Shown here in pieces: positions 51,289 through 64,000 of a DNA stretch of 64,000 nt. The notes under the pieces were generated by a model that did no database searches, was not told the origin of the DNA, and saw only the letters and a list, made by a program, of their open reading frames with translations. This DNA comes from Galbula dea (taxonomy: Eukaryota; Chordata; Aves; Piciformes; Galbulidae): NCBI GenBank assembly GCA_013399015.1, contig VWZX01005690.1:2790001-2854000 (forward strand), read 5' to 3'. A program made the position numbers and the translations under genes. How positions within the stretch are numbered: the stretch's first letter is position 1; every line of letters starts with the position of its first letter.

Positions 51289-54200
51289 AGCTCCCAGGGA
51301 AATTACCATCTAAGGTTATTCGTCAGTGCTTTACATGAAGTTACTAAGCTTGGCAGGATCTATATTATTTTCTAATATTATTAGGGATAAAATAAGCAGC
51401 CAGGGATCCCACAGACTGAGTAATGCTAAAAGAAGGTGTTTTATACTGTAAATCTGGCACCCTCCACTTCTGTATCTTGAAAGTTGAGATGCATCTGGTC
51501 TCAAGATGGCCTGGAGTGGAAGTGGACATCATGGTCATTTATAAAATTCCTCTATCTCAGCTTGAGACATTGGCTGCTCCTAAACCACAGGTGGTCCTCT
51601 GCTGGGGACATCGTTTCTTGCCAGGATCCCTTAGTTGAGATGGGAGAAGTGAAAGCTCCAGAGTTTCCTGGTTTTTGAACTGAAGTGTCAATCACCATTA
51701 TTTGTTAACTGACAAAGGGGCCTTTTTTCCCTCTCTTTTAATTAGAAACTACAACAACTTGCTTTTCAAAGCTGAGAATACTTGAAACGATCCCAAGTAA
51801 TATTCCAAAACCACTAGCCTAAAGCTGGCAGTTAGAAACCTAATGAAATCTGATCGACTGGCTGAGCCCTGCTTTTCCTGCACACATACTCACATGCACA
51901 CACATGCTCCCCTTGCCCTAGTACCACAAAAAAACGGCCCCAGGCAAGGCAACCACATTCCTTTTGAACAGCCATCTACATTTGTTACACAGTGGACAAC
52001 TTGGGATCTATCCATGAGAGATTAGAGGCAAAACCTCCTTCATGAAACCTCCCAAAGCAGACTAAGAAACACACATTCGTTTCACAGGCTTTTAAAAATT
52101 TCAGTCCAGGCTCATCACAGGGCTTTATAAACCTCTTCTGTGGGGAATATCTTCATGATTTGAACTCCTCTTCAGTGGGCTAGATTTAACATTTGCTGTG
52201 GGACAGGGAAAAGCTAAATGAAGCAGTGCTGAATTGTAGCAGCTGCTCCATCACAGGCTCTCTCCTGCATTTAGCATGATTGCTATTCTAGCACAGGTCA
52301 CTGCAACACACATACAGACACTTGCCCACAAGATGTGAGGTTTGGGGTTTTTTAGTGGCAGAATTTGACAGGCAGCTTGCTGCTGAGGTTCAGCCAGATA
52401 CTGCTGGTCAAAGAAATGTTGCTCATTTACATCTGTCTCCCATGCACTGAAGTCTGACAGGTTTTAATTGTCATGGATAGAAGTAATTGTGAAATGCTAG
52501 ATACTGAAAGAATATGGAAGATACAACAAAAACCAAGCATATGTTCTATGAGAAAAATGAAATGCTGACAGCAAGTTGGCCAAAGCTCAAGCATTTTAAA
52601 TGGTTGCTTAGGCCTCATGTGTTTGAGTGCTCCAGAATTATTTAGTCTGTCCCATCCAGTCCTCCTGGCAAGTTCCTCTGCCATAGCCTACCTATGGAAA
52701 CGGCTTTTGAGCTTGTTCCTGCATTGTGGCATTGCAAGATGTGCTTGAAGATTGTGGCAGGACTCAAAAAAGTAAGACTATGTCACAGGCATGTAAACAA
52801 TGATAAATCTAGAAATGGTGTATGTCTGAAAGGGCTCAAGGAAGAGGCATTTGTAGGGATAGGGATTGGGCAGAAGTTGGGGAGATTGGACATGCATGAG
52901 TCACGAAGTAAAGGTGAATTAGGGACTTCTTGAATTTTGCTTAAGGCATACCTCCATCACCTCAAGCCTATCTGGTATTGATGGCCTATGCTCCTTTTAC
53001 ACAGGAATGCCTGCCTGCAGTGTGCTTCCTTGAACTGGGGTCAGATAATCTGTGTGTGATCCAGTTGTTCCTCTTTAGCAACAGCAGGATCATCGCTAGC
53101 TGGTCACAGAGCCTTCATGTTATATTTAACACTAAGTGGAAAATAATTTTAGGAGACTTTTCTGAAGACATTATGGTGCCCAGAAGTTTCCACAATGAAA
53201 ATATTTTATCTCTCTGAAAGCATGGAAAACTTCTCTATAGTCCTTCAGTCAATGACTGCCTCTAGGAAATGATGATTTGTAGGAACATATAAAACTGGCA
53301 CATGACACTTCTCAGACAGTATGAATACCTTTTCCAAAAGCACACTAGTTATTAGAAATCATATTTCATTTCTGTTTTCACAGTTTTATCTTGTGTTCTT
53401 GTATCTGTGCTTGATTATATCATGTTTGATGTTTCTATCCATGAAAGTAAATCTCAAATGAGAAACTTTTAAGGAGACCCATAGTCTGTATACTTGGAGT
53501 ATACTTTTTCTTATACTAGCATTTCTACAGGCACAGAACCATCAATGTTTGCAAAATATTCACCCACATCCCACAATGGATATGCCAAGATACACGCTTA
53601 AATCCTATTAAATCTATTGAGACTTCAGCATTTTAAGATAAATGCACACTTAAACTCTTTGTAAAATGTTTCCACAAATACTTGTTTAAGCCTACCTCTT
53701 TCATACCAAAGGTTCATAATAATTTTGACTTCATGATGCTACTTTTGAGTACTTTGATATATGTAGCAAACTCATCCTTGTCTGCTGCACATCTGTTTAT
53801 CTTCTCATCCTAGCTGCACTGCACTAGAGCCCATGGGCTCTCTGAAGTCCTACTCATTTAGGTTGGATGCAGCAGAAATGCAGTCCTGACCCATTAGAAA
53901 GACTAAAAACATTGACATTCTTGAGTTAGGACTTAGAAACTGTACCAGATACAAAGAGAAACAGATCATAGGTAATTGTAGAAAAATGCCAGCAGTCCAC
54001 TGGAAGATGCAGAACTCAAACAGGAAATCCCACAAACTTCAGGAACAGAAAGAATTCTTCTAGTCCATGGTATTTTTACAGTCTGTCTCTAAAGCCAAAC
54101 TCTAACCCTTTTAATTTCAAGTTAGCTACCCCTTTGCTTTTATTCTGTGTATCATTCTTTGCTACATTTTTCACAATTCCTTTCCCATCATCCTCTTTAC

Positions 54201-56502
54201 CTCCAAAGTATACAAGTAAATAAATAAGCAGTGACTGTGACCTTTCTCTGGCTTTGTTCTGCTTTCAACAGAAACATGGTGCAGGATGATATCTCAGCAG
54301 AATTCATGATAATTTTAATCCTCTTGAAACAAATGTTTCCCTGTTTTTGTCACCTGGATCCTTAGGATAAACTTAGGAACAAGAATATGCTGTCTATATT
54401 TGTTTGCATTGTTTTCCAGATCTTTTCAGTTATTTGATTTTATTTGTAAGTAGTATATTGCCCATTACCAAACAGAGAAGGTGGAGTCTCTGTGGGGTCA
54501 TAGCTATCTCTGGTAAACAATTAATTTTCAGAAAAGCCCTTCAAAAGATCATCTTCTCTAGCTTCCTGAACTTAAAAGGCAATATTAAACCTATCCCAAT
54601 TACTAAGTGTTTTTAACTTTGTCTTTGAACAGTCATCATATGGAAGCCTGTATGAACAAGAGATTTTTTCTTTATTTCTCCATCTTTTTATGTCAGCAAT
54701 TCTCCATCCTTTCTGCTCAATATCATTTCTCTTACATCAGCAGTTCCAGACTAAAAAAAAACCTGCCTAGTCTGCCAAAGATATGTGAAATTCTGTCACA
54801 TCCCTAGGGCAGCTTTTCACATTGATAAAGCACTTGGCAAATAGTAGGTAGACTGTGTGAAAGGTGTCACACACCAGAATTGTGTGACCAAGCACAGAGC
54901 TACCAGTATTTCTATTCCACAGCATTCAGAACTCCATTCTAATGCAATAAGTAGGTAGTCTGGGACATTTTGGCAGTTGGTTTTTCAAAGGAACTTATTG
55001 ATTTGCTTGGAAGAAATGAACTGGATTGCCAGACTATGTTAATTAGTGCTTTTGAAGTACTGTGTTGGGCTCCACATTGTGAGTGTGTGCTTGTGGGTTC
55101 CACTGTAAGATAATGGAAGGCCAGATCTGAGCTTGCCCAGCTGGTAAATGTCAATATTTACACTTCCTTGTCTACATTAGAAATTCATAACATATTAATT
55201 TAGAGCATGTTAAGGTAGGTGCCCAACGTGTACTGATTTCTTTAGGTCCATGAATACAATTTCTTGTTTTTAAGAAATCAGAAGAAGGATTAAGTAAATG
55301 AAAATGAATGTGTACTTTGAATTTTCCCATGCTTTAAGAGTTGAAGAAAGAGCTTTAAATGTGCAGTTATTTCCAGGACTTGCAATATCAAGTCTGACAT
55401 CAAGCGATTTAAAAGAACATTAAATTTATTGGAACTATGTTAACTTGTTCTTAAAAACCAAAATTTTGGCTTATAAGCTCAGATCATTTTCATGGGAAAT
55501 GAATACCTACTGCTAACAGTTGGATGCAATTTCTAAAAAATTACTCCAGAACCAATCTTCTGATAAACAGTTAAAGATCAGTTGTGAGTCTATCACATGG
55601 CCCAGATTTAAATTTGATCAGCTTCCCTAGTGTCTTCCTTTGCATTAGTGAGAGCTAATTCCAGAATTAAGGAGCTTAGTCAGTTGCAAATTTTTGAAGG
55701 ACAGAGATGATGTTGATTATTGCATGAACAAAGCCTAGGATTTTTGAAGAACTTAGGGGAATTAAAGACCCAGCTTGCAGTGGAATGTAGACACCTAAAG
55801 CTCCTAAAGCTTATTTATATTATGACTAAAAGATGTTTTGTTACAGAGTTACCTCCTCCCAGAAATGTCATGTAACTATTAGTTAAGTTTTGACCTCTGC
55901 TGTAGGCAGAAACATGAGAAGTGCAGGATCCACATGTAGCACTGTCTCTCTGTGAGCATCAACCATAACCCAGAGAAAAGCTCCTTGTTTCACATCATGC
56001 TGTCCCAATAGAGCATTGATATGAGCAGAACAGGGACAGCTGAGGGGATGCAAACTCAAGGTAGTAGTCAGTGGTTGCATATTCAGGTTCTGCCATCCCA
56101 GTAATGGTATAATGGTCTCAGCTATTAGAATATGTTTCTGATGTTCTTTCCATCCACCAAGAACTGTCTCCACAAAATCTCAGGAAAAGATGGGAATATG
56201 AAAAATACTAGTTTAAACATAAGTGAGGGTACCATCAAGGCCTTCAATTCTCCTGTTTCATTTCACATGCCCTTGCTGCATCCTCAGGTTTCCCCTGAAA
56301 CATTGCTTTTAGTTGAATACATAGCACTGTGCAATCTTGTATTTTGGGTATAGTAAAAGAAAAGTGTTTCTAAATGCTTATTTTAGCCAGTTTTTGGAAA
56401 TCAAGCTGTGATGTTTCTACTTTGCATGTAACTGTCTGCTAAAGAGTTCTCCATGCTAGTTTCTGTTACCATTCAGAGCTCTAAAACACCTTTTCTCCTC
56501 AG

Positions 56503-56543
56503 CTGTGCTGGATGGGGCCCTGAGAGCTGCGAGTCAATTAGAG
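56503..56543 (+). other. Candidate 41-base internal exon
   Basis: The acceptor CACCTTTTCTCCTCAG and the full-consensus donor GAG/GTAAGT enclose 41 bases that are GC-richer (about 56%) than the flanks and contain a CpG. Two frames are open: VLDGALRAASQLE when two bases precede, and CAGWGPESCESIR when one base precedes. The first looks more protein-like; the second is the one compatible in phase with the 49.3 kb candidate. The length is not a multiple of three. Paired consensus sites around a GC-raised segment are suggestive, not proof. Confidence 0.22.
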
Positions 56544-59500
56544 GTAAGTATTTGAACTTGTTGGTTGTTAGCAGTGCCCATGAATTAACAAGATTAAAAG
56601 TAGTAGGTATCTCTTTCTGTTGCTCCCCACATCCTGAGTATCCAAGAAGAGCAACTGTTAGTGAAGTTCAAGGTCAGGCAATATTTCAATCAGACACAGT
56701 AACCTAAAGTAAATCTGAAAATGTCTTCAGTGGAAGAATAAGTCTGGTGATAGGAGTCTTGTCACTGCCATACAGTACACCAACTTTTGAGTGGACAAGC
56801 TGTGCAATGCATTGCTTATCCCACTAATTTTATTGATGAGGTTTAATAGGATGTTATATATAAATTTATTGGATTATTCAGATCACACTATTGCATATAA
56901 ATGAATTATTTTTAGCTGCAACTAATACTTACAGAACACTAACCTGGAGTTCTGGTCCAGATCACAAAGAACTTCTTCACCAGAGGAGGGCAAACTGGGT
57001 GTCTGTCTGCACTCAGTCACAGGTGATTGTCAGAAATCCTCAGACACATCAGTGTCATTATGTCCAAGGTGCAAATGTAAAACTGGGAATAAATGCCACA
57101 GTCAGGTTGACTCTAGTTACTTCATAGGTGTCAGCTCAGGACAGGTTGCTATGCTAACCATTAGGGTGTATTTTCCTCTGACTTGGGTTGTTTGCAGTAA
57201 CATCTTATGAACTGGTCTGGTCGGTGTTACTGGTTGAAAGAATGAATAGGCAACACCAATGACTTAGACGTGTTTTTAGATTATGCTTGGCAAAGCCCAA
57301 AATGGTTAACATACATACTCTCACTTCAGATTATGTTTCAAATTGAACTGACACCTCTCTCTTTCCATTTACTTTAAAAACAAGTAATAAATCATTGACA
57401 TGCCTTAAATGAGCAGCTGGCAAGCCCTATTATTTTCTTGAGATTAAAAACCCCACAAAACAAAACCTAATAGTCAAAACAGAACTAGTTTAGATGCAAT
57501 ACAATAGACTGTGCTTTTGGCTGTAAACCCTACTTGTGGTAACACTACAGTGTTAGTAATACTTCTACCCTGTTGGTAAGGCAAAACTGAATATGGTTGT
57601 TCTAAAACATAAACACACACAAAAAAAGCCCCAAACCTTATTCATTTTGGATGTGCTTGTGCTTATCTAACCATAATGGCCAAAACTATTTTGGCAGTGT
57701 TACACTGAATTATATAGTTTATTGCTTTTTGTTTTGGAAAATTGAAAGCTGCTAAAATACTGTGGTTTGGAAGCTGCCTGCAGAGTGTGTACAGTGTTTC
57801 TCACAGGCCTACACTTTCACTGTATTTTTGTTTTGTCAATGAATTGCAGACATCTCATACACTTAGACTTTTATATACCTTTTTAAAGCCCCTAAGAAGT
57901 GTAGGTAGACTCTCAGCTAGTTTAATTTGAGCCACTCCTATGATATCAGGTGAGTTATGTATTATACAATAATAAAATTAATAATAATGTATTATATCAC
58001 CTCAGGAAATGTATTTTTGTGTATTCTTATTACAGTTTTTGATTCCTTATGTAATAACTAAATCTGTATTCCTCCTATCCTTCCTTAAATTAGGCTTCCT
58101 ATCTCTAAAAAGATAGCCCTTTCTGAAATGTATTAAATAAATAAAAGAGAATAAAATTCCACAATCTTCTTTTATTGTGTGTAGTGTTTGATGCCAAGAC
58201 ATATACATAAGTGGTAAACGGAGAGAGAGGAGAATAGAGCAAAGAAATCCAAACAGAAATGTGCAGTGGAGGCTGATTCAGATGTGATTGCAACAGCAAC
58301 AACAAAATCATGTCTTATAATGAGGAAGGATCACAATATCTGTGGCACGACTTAGGCTATTTTTTCAGGACAACTGAATATACAGAGAGATATGGTGATT
58401 GCTTAACACTTACTTAGGTATGGAATGGCTGTCGAGTAGCTTTACCCATATCATAGAATGTGTCATACGCATCTTGGGGCCATCAGAGTCCTGAAACAGA
58501 TTCCTGCTTTGCCTGGAGACCTGGAAGGTGGCCTGGGATTAGCACTGGAGTGTTGATAGATTGTGTATGCTGCTCTCACTAGTACTTTCAGCTCTTACAG
58601 TTGTGTTCTAATTACCTCTCATTACTTCTTTAAATCAGGATTTACCTTGCACTCAGTGTGCTGGATGATGATGGGGAGACTCCTTATCTATTTTACCCAA
58701 AATGAATCCACGTGTGATGAGATTCTAAGGATCACTGAGGGAAAAATATTTCAGTTCAAAGGTTATAGCAGAAGTGCAAACTCTATCAGGTCTCCATGGG
58801 CCAAACCTCTTCATTTTCCAGCATTGTCCCAGTGATAATCCCTAACTTGGGATACATAAATCTAGTTTGATGAATGTTTCACAGATTTCTGTTTCCTTCC
58901 TTTTACAAATAAAATGGCAAATTGCCAGTTAAACCCATCTTTCATCTTTTTCATCCTGTTTTTCTCCTTTTTGCTAATCATTATCAGTGGAACAGTAGCT
59001 TGACTAAGAAATAAGTGACAGCTTTCAAAAAGGATAAAAAAGTTCTTTGTTCACTTTTATCTCAGGACAGAAAGACCAGTGAAAGTACAAGGAAATAAAT
59101 GGCTAACTTATTAAAGCACTTGTCAAAGAGAATGGCCTCTCATTCTGCATAGTTCAACCTGTGAGTGGAAAGGAAGTGGGAAAATAGTCATGAGAGTGAG
59201 CAGAGGTTAAATCGTGCCCAGGTGCCAGCCTCCTCCTGCCACAGCCATGTCTCACAGGCAGCTTGCCTGGCTCACTCCCCAGGCACACTGGGGCAGGAAC
59301 CTTAGACTATGGCCTTCAGGTATGCCTGGGATCACATCTGCAGGCACACAGTACATGGAGAGGGGTCTGGCCATGAAGAAAACCTGGTCCAAATGCAGTG
59401 GAGACGTGGCCAGAAATTCAGTGCTTGAGGTATCGCTGTTTTGAGAGAGGATACAGATTTTAAAGACCACAACACATGGAGAATACAGACTGCATTTTAT

Positions 59501-59940
59501 ATGTGGTTAAATAAAGCATGTATTTAATAACATAATCAAGTAACTATCACAGTGACTGTATACACAGTGGTTGTTATAACACTATTCTTTTGTTATTACC
59601 TTCTGTTACTGTAGCCATGCATTGACGTATGATATGTGGGTGTAATAAATATGAGGGTGCTCTCATCTATGGTATACCACTGAGGGCAGAAAAATCAATA
59701 ACAAAGAGATAAAAAAGGAAATTGGTCTTAAAGGGTGAAGCTATAAATCAACATCATGTACAGTGCCAGTCAGGTTTATTTGGTGTTTTTAGTGCAAAAA
59801 TACATCGCAATAGGAATTGGCTTACTTGGGACATAATAGCAGGTAGGGCTCACAACCACACCTTTACCTTCGCTGCCAAGGTCTGTCCCTGCCAACACAA
59901 CTATGCTCTGACTTACTAAGGGTCTCCTTTTTTATGTTAA

Positions 59941-60537
59941 TCTAGCTACCAACACCCTAATATTTGCACTAGGGCTCCCTGGCAGTGTGTGGGGACCAGC
60001 AGAGTCCTGGTGATGGATTCAGGACAGCTGGCAGCCTGGAGAGATGTTGACCTCACAGCAGCAGCACTTGCAAGCCATGCTGCCGGGCTGGTTTACCCAC
60101 TGTTACTCTCCTGCTTGTCTCTGTTGTGGTGCAGCCATGTGATTCCCCCAGATCTGCACCAGATACTAGTCCAGGTGAATCCCACATACTCCTACAAACA
60201 GGATGCAAGCTTATTTCCAATACCTCTTCCAGACCGTAGCCTGCCTGCTGGCCCAAATAGAAAGATAAATGTATGCCTATGTTTGGTTCCCAGATCCTGG
60301 AGACAGCTGCTGAGGAAACAAAGGTCCTATAAGCCCAGCAATGTTTCAAAGGGGCCCCTCCTCTCACAGCAGTGTTTAAGGAAAGTGGCAGTCACGAGTG
60401 TATTCAGCATGCTTTGCAAATGCCTCTCCCGATCATACCCCTTTGGGGATTTAGGCAGAGGAATGCCTAGATCCTCAGCTCCCAGCTGCTCGACCCTGTC
60501 AGAAACGGGCCCGTTCTGGGAATGTACTGAGATGTGA
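59941..60537 (+). other. Unrecognised ~199-codon open frame in a GC-richer island
   Basis: The frame is open from just after a TAA (59938-59940) to the TGA at 60535-60537. The first ATG is at 60013. The region is near 50% G+C, well above the window average, which by itself lengthens chance frames. The peptide has one hydrophobic stretch (GLVYPLLLSCLSLLW) and is otherwise cysteine-, serine- and proline-rich, with no motif I recognise. A 104-codon frame overlaps on the minus strand. No splice, promoter or poly-A signal clearly supports a gene. It may be an unspliced noncoding transcript, an old gene copy or chance. Confidence 0.15.
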
Positions 60538-63467
60538 ACCCCGGCACCAGGGAACTACAGTGAAAGAGGAAAGTGTCTCTGGTGTTTAGGGGCCTGCAGG
60601 CTTTTGTGGCAGCTGTGTGGTGGTGTTTGGTGTCTTAATCTCATCTCCCAAATTCTGCCCAAGACCCCTACCTAGAATCCAGGGTCTGATTGCATCTGAC
60701 CCACTTAGAGTGCATTACTGGTGCACAGAATTATTCCTTCCCTTTCTAAAATGGTTCTTCACCTCTATGTCTGCTTATTTTTCTTTATTTCACCTCTTGC
60801 TGACTCCATCCCTTCATCTGGCCTTAACCGCCCCTCTGACTCACAGTCCTGGTCCCACGCTGGCAGATTCCTGTCCTTCCTGCGAGGACCTTGTCTAAAC
60901 CTGGCCTTTCTTCCCAGTCTCCCTTCCCAGAGCCTTTTCTGGCTCTGGCCATGCACCACACCTGTGGCTGATCTGCCTCAGATTATTCCCCAAATATCTT
61001 CCAGTTTTCTCTAAGGCTGAAGTCAGGATCTATCCAAGATCTCCCAGTCCCAGTGACAGCTACTGCCCTTCTCCAGATCTGTGGAGCAAGCACTAGTTTT
61101 GAGAAAAAAAGGCTGTTTTTTATGCAAGAGCTGCAGTTTATTTATTTTTTGGACTTTTTTTTTTTGCCCTTATGAAATGTTTCCTTTCTGAAAGTCTTCC
61201 CTGTGAAGGGACCACAGGTAATATGTGACAGTGTATTGCATAACCTGCTGCAATTATATATTTGCTCTGGTAAACAAACAGGGCACAGAACCCAGCCAGT
61301 TCCCAGATTTCATACTTTCCCCAAATGTTTTTGCAGGAAAGAATTCAGATTTTACTTCCTCTGTTGTTGCAAAGGTTCAAAGCATTCATACTTGGCATAT
61401 GGTTTTATTTTATTTTGAGTTTTATTTATCCTTCTTTTCCCTGAATATAGAAGCCACCATAACTAAACTGTACTGTAATTCAAATACATGTTTAACAACA
61501 TAATACAACAATGAAAAGTAAATTTAAATGAAAAGTAAATTTAAACAAAAAGTAAATCAGCTCGGCACTAAACCACAGCATATTTTCAAACAAAACCATT
61601 ACTGCCCCACAGAGTCATTATACTGCCTGTGTAGTGGTACAGGATGAAAATTACCTCCCTGAATATTTTGTAGCAAATTGACAATGGAGACTATGTAAAC
61701 ATATTTATGTAAGTATAAACATAAAAAGTATAATGTAACATTGGCTAACATCACTTGAACTTTATTCCTTTTTATAATGTCTTTGATTACATACTTGTTA
61801 CCTTTAATCTATGTCAGTACAAGTGAGAGAAGGACCATGCCCTACTACTTACAGGCAATCATGATGTCAAATGTAATAAGCAAATATCCATTACTACTTT
61901 TTCTTCTTATATTGACAGCTGTATCTCATATTTATCTCTGTTGTGACTTTTTTTCGTAAGAAATGTTCCATTTGTGGGAGGAATATTGAACTGATTTGAA
62001 CAGATGCTGACATTTTTAAAAGTAGAAAAAACATTTATTTTCTATCATTTCTAATGCAGGTTAATAATAAGCAGATAATTTTTTCCAAAAGTCATGTTTC
62101 TGAATTGTTTGGAAACAAACTGCATATAGCACAAAAATCGCCAAATAAGATTGGAATTCACAGCCCTACATTTTATTCCACATAAGACTGTAAAAAAGAA
62201 AAATGTTATATTTTCTTCTACAAAGAATTGAATTCCATACATTAGGAAGATAATATTTTTCTAGCTAATATAGCATTAGACATGGGATTTATTAGTACAG
62301 ACAGATGTCATTCGTCCTATTTATTATTACTCCTTTGAAGCCAAATGTTCAGTGTAGGTTAACAGAATTCCTACCAGTCACAAAAAAACACTGTTCCAAC
62401 TGCAGAAGAAAATGTTGGCAAAAATATGGGAAAATTATAGTTAATCTCAAGAGAACCATGAGGTCTTCAGGTAAAACAAAAGGGAGTTTCTGCACTGCAG
62501 TAATTTTATATCTCCCATTTAAAATGAAATAATGATCTAACAATTTGCTGTGCAGATGCATTCTCATTTCATTAATTGTGACAGAAAGAACAAGTTCTAA
62601 CAATATGGTGATTAAAAACAATCATATTTCAGTCCAGAGCTAAAAAAGACTGGAAGGTTTCAGTAGATAAGTGCTACAAGACAGTGTCTTTCATCTTTCT
62701 ATAACTTGAAGCAGCCCAGGTCAGTAGTAACCAAATGTTTTTGTTGTCCTTGATAAAGATCTTCTGAAGTCTGTTTTCTTAGTGAAATAAAGCAGCTGTT
62801 TCAGTTCCACAGATCAGTAAATCTCTCACTCTCATCAGGGGCTTTGTGGGCTGACCCAGCATAACAAGCAGGAGTTAGTGTTCAGACTGTGCACTTACTT
62901 TCTACCCCTAGAAATATTCCCCTGGAGGACAGGTCTGGGAAAGCTTGCTGTGGGAATGTCTGAAGGACAGACAGTCCTTCAGTCACTCATGCTAAATTAA
63001 CCTGTAAAGTATACAAATTGTTTCAAATAATCATTTTTATTTGACCTGTTGAGACCCGTTACAGTCTTGCTGAGCATTTTAGAAGCTGCAGGAAATGTGC
63101 TGTAAGTCACATGTTTAATGATCTTGAAACCGGATTCTGTAGGAAGACTCTCTGCTTTATCTTCATCTTCTGCACTATTTCTGTGGGTTGGTCTTTTATA
63201 CATGAGTTGTATTAACACTCAGTGAGAAACTTCTTCTGCTTGTTTCTGAATTTGAACCAGTGAGGAAAAAGTCTGCATTAAATTTAGAGTGAAGCTTTTG
63301 CCTTTTTTCTTTATTAGTGTAAATTATTTTGCTCTGAGTCAATACTTGGAGCTGCAAGACTTATCGGAAATGATAAGTAGGCCTCTGCTTTGCATGTAGG
63401 AGAAAAAGGCAGGAGGGAAACTCCCTCTAATTTATTTGTTTGAATAATAGAATTTCTTTTTTACTAT
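60538..63467. other. Noncoding DNA, GC-richer at the left end
   Basis: 60.6-61.0 kb is C/T-rich and GC-elevated, giving two overlapping + strand frames of 93 and 97 codons that are proline-, serine- and leucine-rich. These are best explained by strand composition. From 61.1 kb the sequence is AT-rich again, with the 17-bp tandem repeat as the only clear structure. No gene is recognised. Confidence 0.55.
61511..61558. repeat. 17-bp tandem repeat, 2.8 copies
   Basis: ATGAAAAGTAAATTTAA is present twice without change (61511-61527 and 61528-61544). It is followed by a degenerate partial third copy, ACAAAAAGTAAATC. The identity of the first two copies suggests a recent duplication. Confidence 0.9.
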
Positions 63468-63631
63468 GCCCAGAGAGGTTGTGGAAGCCTTATCCCTGGA
63501 AGCTTTTAAGACAAGGCTTGATGGGGCCCTGGGTAACCTGATCTAGTGGATGGTGTCCCTGCCAGGCAGGAGGGTTGGAACTGAATGATCTTTGAGGCCC
63601 CCTCCAACTCTGACAATCCTATGATCCTATG
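63468..63631 (+). mobile_element. CR1 3'-end fragment
   Basis: About 160 bases match the end of CR1 ORF2 and its short 3' tail. They start at CCCAGAGAGGTTGTGGAAGC (protein sense PREVVEA-like) and continue through the GGGGCCCTGGGTAACCTGAT block. The sequence GGTTGGAACTGAATGATCTT and a CCCCCTCCAACTC block follow. The copy ends in two ATGATCCTATG-like octamer units at about 63620. It aligns by eye with the last part of the longer copy at 17.45-17.62 kb but differs at many sites, so it is a separate insertion. Severe 5' truncation of this kind is the usual fate of CR1 copies. Confidence 0.93.
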
Positions 63632-64000
63632 TTGCACGGTGCATGAGGTAGTCTTGTTGAGGAACTGATGTCCCAGTTGTGGAAATTTCACCCTGTAGTG
63701 AATCTAAGTAGATCTACAAATCTGGTGGCAAAGAGAGGAACAGCTGGTTGAAGGGCAGGAGAAGTACACTTCCCTGTGCAAATAGGTGCAGTACTCTTGC
63801 CTACGTAAAATATGGCCTTCAACATGGTAGACTAACTGAAACAATTTTTTCGCCTGGTGTTGAATTGCTCATCCTATCTAGATGTTATTCCTTCTACTGA
63901 GAGGTTCTCTGTAGGACAGCTCAGGCAATAGCTGAGTTAATGAGGTAATTTGTGAAACAGGAGCATATAGGTAATGCCACAGAGGTATCTCAGGTGAGAG
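63632..64000. other. Noncoding flank after the CR1 end
   Basis: Unique sequence with no open frame of note. A donor-like CTCAG/GTGAGA lies at the very last bases of the window, so any exon it belongs to cannot be judged from a single good upstream acceptor here. Confidence 0.5.

Larger units (their letters stand above)
49316..59940. other. Mostly noncoding DNA
   Basis: Holds the minisatellite at 51.2 kb and the 41-base exon candidate at 56.5 kb. The frame at 57742-57930 follows a CAATGAATTGCAG acceptor and ends in a TGA some 75 bases after it, with AATAAA-like motifs near 57.97 kb. It could be a last exon but has no further support. Frames at 50.3, 52.7-53.2 and 58.6-58.8 kb are unremarkable. 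Confidence 0.55.

Noticed and set aside
60503..60514. AACGGGCCCGTT perfect 12-bp palindrome
   Set aside because: Isolated and short; expected by chance in a GC-richer kilobase.

Overview
This window looks like gene-poor, AT-rich nuclear DNA from a bird. The diagnostic evidence is CR1 (chicken repeat 1) retrotransposon debris: one ~880 bp 5'-truncated copy with recognisable ORF2 remains (16.7-17.6 kb), a 3'-end copy at 63.5 kb, and three shorter pieces at 15.1, 29.6 and 44.4 kb. Two copies keep the avian CR1 3' end, with repeats related to ATTCTATG. The sparse repeats, the lack of any SINE or LINE-1 family I recognise, and the absence of an obvious CpG island fit an avian macrochromosome. No bacterial, viral or organellar gene, CRISPR array or tRNA/rRNA was seen.

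No protein-coding gene can be named with confidence. Most open frames are chance frames in AT-rich or pyrimidine-rich DNA. A minority have the anatomy of internal exons: a pyrimidine tract and AG, an open frame, and a GTRAGT-like donor. The best on the + strand are 37621-37771 and 39711-39925, with a weaker partner at 36644-36760. Others are at 9020-9139, 19126-19191, 21683-21742, 32247-32425, 43575-43631, 49259-49315 and 56503-56543. Four of them (39.7, 43.6, 49.3 and 56.5 kb) are phase-compatible in order. The window may therefore carry part of one + strand gene with small exons and large introns, but I do not recognise the peptide and several exons are probably chance.

Layout: 1-9 kb is noncoding, with a pyrimidine-biased block at 8.2-8.6 kb. 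A possible exon lies at 9.0 kb. At 10.2-10.6 kb a GC-richer minus-strand patch looks like a decayed coding relic. 11-16.7 kb is noncoding, and CR1 follows. 17.6-36 kb is noncoding with isolated weak exon candidates, simple repeats and a CR1 piece. 36.6-39.9 kb holds the densest exon-like cluster. 40-57 kb has sparse small exon candidates, a near-perfect hairpin at 44.0 kb, a CR1 piece at 44.4 kb and a small minisatellite with an adjacent palindrome at 51.2 kb. 59.9-61.0 kb is a GC-richer island with an unrecognised ~199-codon open frame. 61-64 kb ends with a 17-bp tandem repeat and a CR1 3' end.

Because no gene is firmly identified, nothing can be said about how genes here work together. The exon calls are hypotheses for testing against RNA or other bird genomes.
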